Program-made: the position numbers and the translations under genes
Shown: one piece after another, positions 55,866 through 63,573 of the stretch
Numbering within the stretch: position 1 is the first letter of the stretch
Layout of the letters: every line of letters begins with the position of its first letter
Notes under the pieces: generated by a model
Told to the model about the DNA's origin: nothing
The model's input: the letters and a program-made list of their open reading frames with translations, nothing else
Database searches by the model: none
Assembly (NCBI RefSeq): GCF_023109105.1
Contig: NZ_JALDTZ010000002.1
Span: 40,957-104,956 of the forward strand
Reading direction: 5' to 3'
From: Streptococcus mitis
GTDB taxonomy: Bacteria; Bacillota; Bacilli; Lactobacillales; Streptococcaceae
DNA: 64,000 bases

Positions 55866-56742
55866 TTAAAAACTCCTCAATCTGGTTTAAAATACGGTCT
55901 TTTACACCAGATTCTCCTATCTGATAAAAGGTCACCTGCATGCGGTTACGGAACCAGGTCAACTGACGCTTGGCAAAACGACGAGTCGCCTGTTTGAGAC
56001 TTTCACTAGCTTCCTCCAAGGTCTGCTCCCCACGGAAATACGGAAAGAGCTCCTTGTAACCAATTCCTTTAGCAGCCTGCACATCAGGATAATGCTCAAA
56101 AAGCCACTTGGCCTCATCCAAAAGCCCAGCCTCAAACATCAAATCCACTCGATGATTGATTCGTTCATATAATTGACTGCGCTCATCATCCAAGCAGATA
56201 ATCAGCGGTTCATACAAGGTCTCTTGATTCTCCAAATCTTGACCAAAATGGGCAATTTCCAAGGCACGCATAGCACGACGACGATTAAACTGGGGAATCT
56301 CAAGACCTGCTTGCTCCACAAGATGAGCTAGTTCCTCATCTGAAAAGGGCTCTAAACTAGCTCGATAGGCTAAAATCTTCTCGTGAGGTGTCTCCCCACC
56401 TAGATGGTAGCCTTCTAGCAAGCTCTGGATATAAAGTCCAGTCCCACCAGCAATAATAGCTAGCTTACCACGACTGTGAATATCCTCAATAGCCATCTTA
56501 GCTTCTGAAACAAAATCAAAAGCCGAGTAAGACTCGGTTACCTCTCTAACATCAATTAAATGATGGGGAACAGCTGCCTGTTCTTCTGGACTAGCCTTGG
56601 CTGTCCCAATATCTAGCCCTCGGTAAACCTGCTGACTATCACCACTAACCACTTCGCCATTAAAACGCTTGGCCACTTCAATGGCAAGGGCTGTTTTTCC
56701 AACAGCAGTCGGTCCAACTATCACAATTATTTTTGTTTTCAT
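55858..56742 (-). CDS. miaA: tRNA dimethylallyltransferase
   Basis: Adds the isopentenyl group to A37 of UNN-reading tRNAs. 294 aa from [21 protein letters not shown], preceded by AAGGAAAAAAG; the frame is open 17 codons further up without a site. P-loop GPTAVGKT (~9-16), [17 protein letters not shown] (~34), [10 protein letters not shown] (~97), RRAMRALEI. First gene of the five-gene operon. Confidence 0.95.
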   Translation of the reverse strand: MKTKIIVIVGPTAVGKTALAIEVAKRFNGEVVSGDSQQVYRGLDIGTAKASPEEQAAVPHHLIDVREVTESYSAFDFVSEAKMAIEDIHSRGKLAIIAGGTGLYIQSLLEGYHLGGETPHEKILAYRASLEPFSDEELAHLVEQAGLEIPQFNRRRAMRALEIAHFGQDLENQETLYEPLIICLDDERSQLYERINHRVDLMFEAGLLDEAKWLFEHYPDVQAAKGIGYKELFPYFRGEQTLEEASESLKQATRRFAKRQLTWFRNRMQVTFYQIGESGVKDRILNQIEEFLND

Positions 56743-56862
56743 CTTTTTTCCTTGAAAAATTCCCATTTTTTCGTTACTATTATTATAACACAAAAAGGTC
56801 AGTCAGAAAAATGTGACCTCTTGAGGAGGCTGGCTGATTGAGAATATAAAGGAGGAAGACTC

Positions 56863-57033
56863 ATGGCTAAAGGATTCGCTAAAGGTCTTGTAACAGGTGT
56901 CGCAGGAACTGTCGCTGCAGTTGCAGGTGCAGTATACGCATTCAAAAAGAAAGTAATCGAACCAGAAGAGCAAAAAGCAGCTTTCATCGAAGAAAACCGT
57001 AAAAAAGCAGCTCGTCGTCGCGTATCACGTTAA
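56863..57033 (+). CDS. Small DUF3042 family protein
   Basis: 56 aa, too short for most gene finders: MAKGFAKGLVTGVAGTVAAV then AGAVYAFKKKVIEPEEQK and a basic end RRRVSR. Glycine/alanine-rich N-terminal helix that may touch the membrane, followed by a charged helix. Strong ribosome binding site AAAGGAGGAAGAC. Function unknown. Divergent from miaA, with its own terminator. Confidence 0.85.
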   Translation: MAKGFAKGLVTGVAGTVAAVAGAVYAFKKKVIEPEEQKAAFIEENRKKAARRRVSR

Positions 57034-57039
57034 GAAACA

Positions 57040-57081
57040 AAAGAAGTTGGGATTTATTTTCTCAACTTCTTTTTCTATTCT
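57040..57081 (+). terminator. Terminator of the DUF3042 gene
   Basis: AGAAGTTGGG-ATTTATTTT-CTCAACTTCT followed by TTTTCTATTCTTTT. Confidence 0.85.
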
Positions 57082-57082
57082 T

Positions 57083-57205
57083 TTATAATCAATGAAAATC
57101 AAAGAGCAAACTAGGAAACTAGCCGCAGGCTACTCAAAGTACAACTTTGAGGTTGCAAAAAGGGCGAAGCTGACGTAGTTTGAAGAGATTTTCGAAGAGT
57201 ATTAA
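57083..57205 (-). repeat. BOX element after thyA
   Basis: Minus orientation, A-C with a shortened middle (AAAGTACAACTTTGAGG, AAAGGGCGAAGCTGACG). Its end TAATACTCTTCG coincides with the thyA stop codon. Confidence 0.9.
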
Positions 57206-58041
57206 ATAGCTAGGTCAAACTTCAACTGTGGCTTGACAGGGTCATAATCCACCAACTCAAAATCTTCTGCTCTAATATCAAAGAAATTGGTCCCATCTGG
57301 TACATTTAAGACCAAACGGGGTTGGCAATTTGAAGGCTCACGACGAAGCAATTCTTCTGCTTGTTCAAATTGATTGTCATAGATATGGAGATTGTTGATA
57401 AAGTAGAAGAACTTCCCAACCTTCCAGCCAAAATGCTTGGCAATCATCATTTGAAGAGCTACGTACTGCATAGCATTAATGTGGTGAGCAACCAGCATGT
57501 CGTTAGAACGCTGGGTCAAGGTCGCATCCAGATAAATTTCCCCGTCAACTCGACGGACATCAAACATGGTCTGGAAGGCACATGGAAGAAGCCCGTCTGT
57601 CTCCTCAAAAGCCTGATAATCCCAAAGAGAGATGATATTACGACGGTTCCAAGGATTAGCTTCCAACTGCTTAAGGATTTTGTTGATGATGTCATGCTTC
57701 TTAACAACGGCACCATAGCGCTCACCAATAGTTCCTGTATCTCCCACTTCCCAGTCATTCCAGTAGTGAACATTGTACTTGTCATTAAGCACTTCTAAGC
57801 TATTAGACTGGTCTTGGTAAATCCAGAGCACTTCCTTGATAGCTGATTTGATAGCGATAGGGCGCAAGGTCGTGATGGGGAATTCTCCTTTAGATAAGTC
57901 ATACTCGGCAAAGGCACCCGTTACGTACTTAGAATTGGCAACTGTCCCATCCTTGTACTTAGGACGAGCCTGCTCTGAGAAAACACCGTCTTTGAGGATT
58001 CGTTCAATATTCTCTTTAAAAATTGTATCTGCTTTTGTCAT
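57202..58041 (-). CDS. thyA: Thymidylate synthase
   Basis: Makes dTMP from dUMP with methylene-THF. 279 aa. Catalytic Cys in [11 protein letters not shown] (~150), [15 protein letters not shown] (~130), [22 protein letters not shown] (~176), HIYDNQ (~219). Start with AGGTGAGAGTAA. Single gene; its TAA stop lies at the border of the BOX at 57083-57205, so the 3' UTR is BOX sequence. Confidence 0.96.
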   Translation of the reverse strand: MTKADTIFKENIERILKDGVFSEQARPKYKDGTVANSKYVTGAFAEYDLSKGEFPITTLRPIAIKSAIKEVLWIYQDQSNSLEVLNDKYNVHYWNDWEVGDTGTIGERYGAVVKKHDIINKILKQLEANPWNRRNIISLWDYQAFEETDGLLPCAFQTMFDVRRVDGEIYLDATLTQRSNDMLVAHHINAMQYVALQMMIAKHFGWKVGKFFYFINNLHIYDNQFEQAEELLRREPSNCQPRLVLNVPDGTNFFDIRAEDFELVDYDPVKPQLKFDLAI

Positions 58042-58086
58042 TTACTCTCACCTCATTTATTGTCCTAACTAGTATAGCATAAAAAA

Positions 58087-58136
58087 GAAAAGAGGAACAT
58101 TACTAACTCTAGGTTAGCATTTTTCCTCTTTTATTA
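58087..58136 (-). terminator. Terminator of the glucokinase gene
   Basis: Minus strand AAAAGAGGAA...TTCCTCTTTT with inner pair GCTAACCTAGAGTTAG, followed by CTTTTTTAT. Confidence 0.85.
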
Positions 58137-58141
58137 TTATT

Positions 58142-59101
58142 TTATTGCAATACAAGTGATGCTGCTCCGATAACTCCAGCGTCATTTCCTAGAGTTGCAA
58201 GAGCTAATTTAGTAGATGTGCGTACTTGTGGGAAGGTATTTTCATCATAGACTTTTTGAACACCTTGTAAAAGGAATTCTCCCGCAGCGGATACACCACC
58301 ACCGATGACGATTGTTGATGGGTTTAGGATTGAACCGATGTTAGCACAAGCGATTCCCAAGTAACGTGAGAAGTTACGGTAAACAATCAAAGCAAGGTCG
58401 TCTCCCTCTTTTGCAAGGTCAAAGACAGTCTTAGCAGTTACTTCTTCTCCATTATCAATCAAGCGTTTCAAAGCTGCATCGCCTTCGTATTCATCCGCAT
58501 AACGACGAGTCAAGTTGACAATACCTGTTGCTGAAGCCACTGTCTCAAGGCAACCTTTCTTACCGCAAGTACATGCGATTGGTTGATCAAAGTCAACAGT
58601 GATATGGCCAAGCTCACCTGCTGCACCAGCAACACCATGAAGCAATTTGCCTTCAGCGACAATACCGCCACCAACACCAGTACCGAGTGTCATAAAGACA
58701 ACATCTGGTTGGTTATCACCAGCACCCATCCAACGTTCACCAAGAGCAGCTACGTTGGCATCATTATCGATAAAAAATGGAATACCCACGGCTTTTTCAA
58801 TCTTTTCTTTGATTGGTTGAAGGGTTTTCCAGTTGAGGTTGTAGGCACCGATAACAGTCCCTTTTTCACGGTCAACCACACCTGGTGATCCCATCCCAAT
58901 ACCTTGGAAGTCCGCTGCTGTCAATCCAAGCAAGTCCAAACGATGTTGAATAGACTCAATCATATCATCTACGATATGACTTCCCTCATCCAAAATGTTG
59001 GTCTTGATAGACCATTTTTCTTGGATTTCTCCTGCTGTTGTCAAGATTGCAAATTTGATAGAAGTTCCACCAAGGTCAATCCCAATAATCTTTTGACTCA
59101 T
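58142..59101 (-). CDS. gki: Glucokinase (ROK family)
   Basis: Phosphorylates glucose; used as the gki locus in streptococcal typing schemes. 319 aa from MSQKIIGIDLGGTS; GGAG lies 7 bases before this ATG, closer to the ATG just upstream. ATP/phosphate motif GIDLGGTSIKFA, GTGVGGGIV (~143), zinc motif CTCGKKGCLE (~184-193) of ROK kinases. Single gene. Confidence 0.95.
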   Translation of the reverse strand: MSQKIIGIDLGGTSIKFAILTTAGEIQEKWSIKTNILDEGSHIVDDMIESIQHRLDLLGLTAADFQGIGMGSPGVVDREKGTVIGAYNLNWKTLQPIKEKIEKAVGIPFFIDNDANVAALGERWMGAGDNQPDVVFMTLGTGVGGGIVAEGKLLHGVAGAAGELGHITVDFDQPIACTCGKKGCLETVASATGIVNLTRRYADEYEGDAALKRLIDNGEEVTAKTVFDLAKEGDDLALIVYRNFSRYLGIACANIGSILNPSTIVIGGGVSAAGEFLLQGVQKVYDENTFPQVRTSTKLALATLGNDAGVIGAASLVLQ

Positions 59102-59212
59102 CATATTCTCCTTTTTCATTGTTTAGTAATTGAAAATGCTTACAGATATAGTATAACAAAAACTAATCGTTTATGCAAAGGTTTGCATTAGCTTTCTGGA
59201 TTTTATCCTGAC

Positions 59213-59905
59213 TTATGGTTTCCAAAGACCTGAAGCATCTACGTAGTAACGTCCGCCATCAACTCGCTCATTCTTAGCCATTTTACCATCTGATTTCAAA
59301 TAGTAGTTTCCTTGCCATGCATTCTTTGCATAAGAACCATCTGATTTCAAGTAATACCAAGCTTGATAAGAAGAGTCATAAACCCACTCACCTTGTGCCA
59401 TTTTACCGTTTGGTTTAAGGTAGTAAGCTCCTTGCCATGCATTCTTTGCATAAGAACCATCTGATTTCAAATAATACCAAGCTTGATAGGAAGAATCATA
59501 AATCCATTCGCTCTGGGCCATTTTTCCGTCTTCTTTCAGGTAATAGCTTCCCTGCCAAGCATTTTTCACTGGATTTCCATTTCCATCAAAGTAATACCAA
59601 GCTCCATCCTGCTTAACCCAACCACTTGTTGTGGATGAAGTTGTATCAGTTTGAGTTGTAGGCGCTTGTTTTGCTTTGAAAGCACCCTTAGGAGCATTCT
59701 TCAATTCGCAAGCCACTCCATCATGATCGCGGTCTAACTTGGCAGAATAACCAGGTTCTCCCTCGTGAATATCCGAATATCCATTCGCCCAAGCTTCTTT
59801 ACAGCTAGAAAAATGAATGTTTTCTTCTGCTAACACAGGTTGTGAAAACAAGGCTAAAACCGGTAAGGTAGCCAGACTCATTTTTAAAAATAGACGTTTG
59901 TTCAT
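59213..59905 (-). CDS. cbpL: Choline-binding surface protein with Excalibur domain, CbpL-like
   Basis: 230 aa. Signal peptide MNKRLFLKMSLATLPVLALFSQPVLA (~1-26). Excalibur calcium-binding domain (~28-68): CKEAWANG and DRDHDGVACE. Ser/Thr linker (~78-95). Then choline-binding repeats GWVKQDGAWYYFDGNGNPVKNAWQG, with two longer copies SYQAWYYLKSDGSYAKNAWQG, anchoring to phosphocholine on teichoic acids. Pneumococcal CbpL is longer as I recall, so repeats may have been lost here. The repeats are near identical at DNA level (59316-59350 and 59436-59470), which favours copy-number change. Confidence 0.9.
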   Translation of the reverse strand: MNKRLFLKMSLATLPVLALFSQPVLAEENIHFSSCKEAWANGYSDIHEGEPGYSAKLDRDHDGVACELKNAPKGAFKAKQAPTTQTDTTSSTTSGWVKQDGAWYYFDGNGNPVKNAWQGSYYLKEDGKMAQSEWIYDSSYQAWYYLKSDGSYAKNAWQGAYYLKPNGKMAQGEWVYDSSYQAWYYLKSDGSYAKNAWQGNYYLKSDGKMAKNERVDGGRYYVDASGLWKP

Positions 59906-59954
59906 TTCTTTCTCCTATAACAATGTTATCGATTTCAATATTATTTTATCAAAC

Positions 59955-60062
59955 TTATTTCAGCAATTCAAGAGTCTTTGTAAGCCTATCCTTCGTTTGA
60001 TTCCGAACTTCTTTCCAACTCTCTGCTGACTGCCCTAACCCGTGTAAAAATATTAGTTTCAT
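59955..60062 (-). pseudogene. Truncated alpha/beta hydrolase remnant (35 codons)
   Basis: A good ribosome binding site (GAGGAGAAC) and ATG lead to MKLIFLHGLGQSAESWKEV, the first strand and oxyanion HGLGQ loop of alpha/beta hydrolases, but the frame stops after 35 codons. The rest of the gene is absent; cbpL follows. Likely a 5' fragment left after deletion, next to a BOX. Confidence 0.65.
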
Positions 60063-60080
60063 TTAGTTCTCCTCAAAGCT

Positions 60081-60188
60081 TATACTCTTCGAAAATCTCT
60101 TCAAACCGTGTCAGCTTAGCCTTGCCGTACTCAAGTACAGTCTGCGGCTAGCTTCCTAGTTTGCTCTTTGATTTTCATTGAGTATTAG
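60081..60188 (+). repeat. BOX element at the 3' end of pabB
   Basis: TATACTCTTCGAAAATC... CTTGCCGTACTCAAGTACAGTCTGCGGC ... TTTTCATTGAGTATTA. It overlaps the coding region of pabB by about 30 bases. Confidence 0.92.
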
Positions 60189-61889
60189 TTCATACAAGCC
60201 TCTCACTGCATTACAGCCATAAATAGCTTCTGCTTGGACTAAATCTGCCAAGGTCAAGACTTTCTCTTCTATCTGTCCTGTTTCTAGTAAATACTGGCGA
60301 TAAATTCCTGGTAAGATACCAAATCTGATAGGCGGTGTGTAGAATTTACCAGAGATTTTCAAAACCAAATTTCCGATAGAGGTTTCAAGCAGTTCTCCTG
60401 ACTTATTGTGGTAAATCTTCTCTTGTTCCCCTAGGTTCAAATGCGGTCTATGAGTTGTTTTAAAGTAGGTAAATGCTTGCTGCAAATTGGATTCCTGAAG
60501 GCAGAGTTGTGCTTGACAAAAGCTTGTACTGAGAGGTGTTAGTACTTGACGACTGAGTTTTATCTCTCCAGACTTGCTAAGGCTGATTCGTAAGCGGTAA
60601 TCTTGATTAATGTCACAAGACTGACACTCCTTCTCTATCTCTTGTCTCAGTTCTTCTGGGTCAAAAGGATAAGCAAAATAACGACTAGCTTTTCTTAATC
60701 TTTCCAGATGTTGTTCTTCAAACAGCAAATTCTTCTGGCTGATTTTACCTGTAGTAATCAGTTGGAAACGAGCTTGTTTACGATAGAGAACTGCTGCCTT
60801 TTGATGAACCTCGCGGTATTCAGATTCCCAAGTGCTATCCCATGTAATGCCTCCGCCAACTCCATAGATGGCTTTCCCTTGATGCAGTTGAATAGTCCGA
60901 ATAGCAACATTAAAAATCCGTTGTCCATTTGGAAGCAAGAGACCAATCGTTCCGCAGTAGACCCCACGCGGTTGTAGCTCCAAGTCCTTGATGATTTCCA
61001 TAGTCGCAATTTTCGGAGCTCCTGTGATGGATCCACATGGAAAGAGAGAGCGAAAGATTTCAACAAGGTCAACATCTGGTCGTAACTGACTCTTGATAGT
61101 CGAAGTCATCTGCCAAACAGTCGAATACTGCTCCACTTGACAAAGGCGCTCTACGTGCTCACTTCCAACTTCAGAAATACGGTTCATGTCATTGCGCAAG
61201 AGGTCCACAATCATCATATTTTCAGAGCGATTTTTAGGGTCTTGTTCCAACCAACTAGCCTGCCCTAAATCTTCTTGGTCAGTTACCCCACGCTGAGTCG
61301 TTCCCTTCATTGGTCGCGTTGTCAACTCGCGGTCATTTTGCTCAAAAAAGAGCTCTGGGCTCATGGAAATCACTGCCATCTCATCATGTTCCACATAGGC
61401 ATTGTAGCCTGCCTCCTGCTCTACCACCATACGATTGTAGATGGCAAAAGGATTAGCACTTAAGTCTTGCTTGAGTTGGACGGTGTAGTTGACCTGATAG
61501 GTGTCTCCCTGCCGCAAATGATGATGTACCTGTGCAATAGCCTTTTCATAGTCCTCTGCAGACGTTACTTCCTGCCAATTTGAAGGCAAATCAATTTCAT
61601 CATAAATCAGAGGAATAGGGGATGCTTCTACACTATCATGAACCGTAAAGTAGAGCAGGTACTCTGCCAGTAAAGGAGCTTTATGAACTGCTAATTTCTC
61701 CTCAAAAGCAGGTGCAGCCTCATAGCTGACATAGCCCACCACATAGTAGCCTTGCTCTTGATAGCTTTCCACTTGTGCCAGCAAATCTGCCACTTCTGCT
61801 AAATCTCTCGTTTTTAACTCTTTAATCGGCCGGGTAAAGGTGTATCTCTCCCCCAAAGCCCTAAAATCAATCACTGTTTTTCTATGCAT
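60156..61889 (-). CDS. pabB: Aminodeoxychorismate synthase component I fused to aminodeoxychorismate lyase
   Basis: 577 aa. First ~370 residues: chorismate-binding domain (RPMKGTTQRGVTD, ~190; FPCGSITGAPK, ~283; EYREVHQKAAVL) making aminodeoxychorismate from chorismate and ammonia. Last ~200: class IV aminotransferase fold (LLFEEQHLERLRKASRYF; YHNKSGELLETSIGNLVL; AEAIYGCNAVRGL) that splits it to p-aminobenzoate. So PabB and PabC in one chain for folate synthesis. The final residues ILNENQRAN and the stop codon are encoded by the BOX element at 60081-60188. Confidence 0.93.
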   Translation of the reverse strand: MHRKTVIDFRALGERYTFTRPIKELKTRDLAEVADLLAQVESYQEQGYYVVGYVSYEAAPAFEEKLAVHKAPLLAEYLLYFTVHDSVEASPIPLIYDEIDLPSNWQEVTSAEDYEKAIAQVHHHLRQGDTYQVNYTVQLKQDLSANPFAIYNRMVVEQEAGYNAYVEHDEMAVISMSPELFFEQNDRELTTRPMKGTTQRGVTDQEDLGQASWLEQDPKNRSENMMIVDLLRNDMNRISEVGSEHVERLCQVEQYSTVWQMTSTIKSQLRPDVDLVEIFRSLFPCGSITGAPKIATMEIIKDLELQPRGVYCGTIGLLLPNGQRIFNVAIRTIQLHQGKAIYGVGGGITWDSTWESEYREVHQKAAVLYRKQARFQLITTGKISQKNLLFEEQHLERLRKASRYFAYPFDPEELRQEIEKECQSCDINQDYRLRISLSKSGEIKLSRQVLTPLSTSFCQAQLCLQESNLQQAFTYFKTTHRPHLNLGEQEKIYHNKSGELLETSIGNLVLKISGKFYTPPIRFGILPGIYRQYLLETGQIEEKVLTLADLVQAEAIYGCNAVRGLYELILNENQRAN

Positions 61890-62038
61890 ATCTTAAGTAT
61901 AGCACAAAATAAGAGGCTATATAACATTTGTAGTGGGTAAATCTCCTATGAATATTATGGAGCCTATTTTGTTGTAGAAAAAAAGTCCCATAAAATCTAT
62001 AATGAAAAGCGACAAAACAACTCATTAGAAAGAATCAT

Positions 62039-63407
62039 ATAGAACAATTACATTTTAGAACAAAACTACTCGATATCAAAGATCCTAACATCCAAATTAT
62101 GGATATTGTTAATAAGGGATACACACAAGGAAATCATAGCTAAACTGGATTATGAGGCCTCATCTTGTCCTGATTGCGGAAGTCAAATGAAGAAATATGA
62201 CTTTCAAAAAACGTCTGAGATTCCTTACCTTGAAACGACTGGCATGCCTACTAGAATCCTCCTTAGAAAGCGTCGTTTTAAGTGCAATCAGTGCTTGAAA
62301 ATGATGGTGGCTGAAACTTCTATCGTCAAGAAAAATCACCAAATTCCTCGTATCATCAATCAAAAGATTGCTCAGAAGCTAATTGAAAAGACTTCTATGA
62401 CCGACATTGCTCATCAACTTTCCATCTCAACCTCAACTGTTATTCGCAAGCTCAATGACTTCCGTTTTGAGCATGATTTTCTCGTCTTCGTGAGATTATT
62501 TCTTGGGACGTTGAAATAGTCAGGGGAGTGACTGTTTCAATCGGGAAATGAAGATGAGTTTCATTGCGCAAGATTTTGATAATCTCAATATCATCACTGT
62601 TCTTGAAGGTAGACCACAAACTGTTATCCGAAATCACTTTCTTAAATATGATAGAGCCGTCCGATGTCGAATGAAAATCATCACCATGGATATGTTTAGC
62701 CCTTATTATGACTTAGCTAGACAACTTCGCTTTCGAATTTCTAGGCTCAGGCTGAAACAGTCTTCCAGACTGTTTCACTCCCGAATGCAAAAATCGTTCT
62801 GGATCGCTTTCACCCTTCCTTATTATATTTCTAAACTCAGGCTAAAACAGTCCACTGGACTGTTTTACTCCAACACTTAAGCCGTGCCATGAATCGTGTG
62901 CGTGTCCAAATCATGAATTAGTTTCATCGAAAATCTCATGAATACAAGGCTATCAAGCGCTACTGGAAGCTCATTCAACAGGATAGTCGTAAACTCAGTG
63001 ATAAGCGATTTTATCGCCCTACTTTTCGCATGCACTTGACCAATAAAGAAATCCTAGGCAAACTATTGAGCTATTCAGAAGACTTGAAAGACCACTATCA
63101 GCTCCTGCTTTTTCACTTTCAGAATAAAGAGCCTTACAAATTTTTCGGACTCATTGAGGACAATCTAAAGCAGGTTCATCCTCTTTTTCAGACTGTCTTT
63201 AAGATATTTCTCAAAGACAAAGAAAAGACTATCAACGCCCTTCAATTACCCTATTCCAACGCAAAATTGGAAGAGATCAATAATCTCATCAAACTTATCT
63301 AGCGTAATGCCTTTGGTTTTCGGAACTTTGAAAACTTCAAAAAACGGATTTTTATCGCTCTGAACATCAAAAAAGAAAGGACGAAATTTGTCCTTTCTCG
63401 AGATTAG
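62039..63407 (+). pseudogene. ISL3-family transposase pseudogene
   Basis: Reads EQLHFRTKLLDIKDPNIQI from a mutated start (ATA for ATG at 62039), then a 1-base insertion near 62117, then SCPDCGSQMKKYDFQ and KRRFKCNQCLKMM (zinc finger CxxC pairs) and the helix-turn-helix TDIAHQLSISTSTVIRKLNDF. The frame breaks at three inserted palindromes (about 62512-62541, 62733-62785, 62815-62871), where the DDE domain (MDMFSPYYDLARQL, then NRVRVQI) is split, and at a TAG for Lys near 63300 before the remnant of RNAFGFRNFENFKKR. Not functional. Confidence 0.88.
62512..62871 (+). repeat. Three short palindromic insertions within the transposase pseudogene
   Basis: Copies: TTGAAATAGTC-AGGGGAGT-GACTGTTTCAA (62513-62541), GCTGAAACAGTC-TTCC-AGACTGTTTCACTC (62752-62781) and GCTAAAACAGTCC-ACT-GGACTGTTTTACTC (62842-62871). 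The last two also share upstream TTTCTARRCTCAGGC, so the inserted unit is about 45 to 50 bases. Similar palindromes stand after livF. Confidence 0.75.
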
Positions 63408-63499
63408 CTTTTTTTCAACCCACTACCGTTGACAAAGAACCTCTCTTTCTTACTTGTTTTAGATGATTGTAGCATAGTTCTATCCTTAAGACAAGCATC

Positions 63500-63536
63500 A
63501 AAAAACTAGTACATCATTAAATGCACTAGTTTTTGA
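63500..63536. terminator. Terminator of the LPXTG protein gene
   Basis: AAAAACTAGT-ACATCATTAAATGC-ACTAGTTTTT: perfect 10-bp arms, works on both strands. It lies about 40 bases after the stop of the surface protein gene. Confidence 0.85.
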
Positions 63537-63573
63537 TTAGAAAGTTGATTTCCTTACTACTTTACAGAGCTGA

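Larger units (their letters stand above)
61915..63441 (+). mobile_element. Decayed ISL3-family insertion sequence, IS1167-like
   Basis: Bounded by imperfect inverted repeats: left GGCTATATAACATTTGTAGTGGGT (61915-61938), right (reverse) GGTTCTTTGTCAACGGTAGTGGGT (63441-63418), 16 of 24 identical. Contains one broken transposase. About 1.53 kb, longer than my memory of IS1167 (~1.43 kb) because of inserted palindromes. No target duplication was checked. Confidence 0.85.

Noticed and set aside
57361-57798. 145-codon open frame antisense to thyA
   Set aside because: Lies entirely within a highly conserved enzyme gene, has no start signals and no recognisable protein.
59316-59600. Regularly spaced near-identical blocks resembling a CRISPR array
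   Set aside because: They are in-frame choline-binding repeats of the surface protein, with coding sequence conserved between blocks.
62039-63407. Functional transposase or domesticated DNA-binding protein from the first 137-codon piece
   Set aside because: Start codon lost, frameshifts, three insertions and an internal stop; the open piece is a leftover zinc-finger/HTH segment without its own ribosome binding site.
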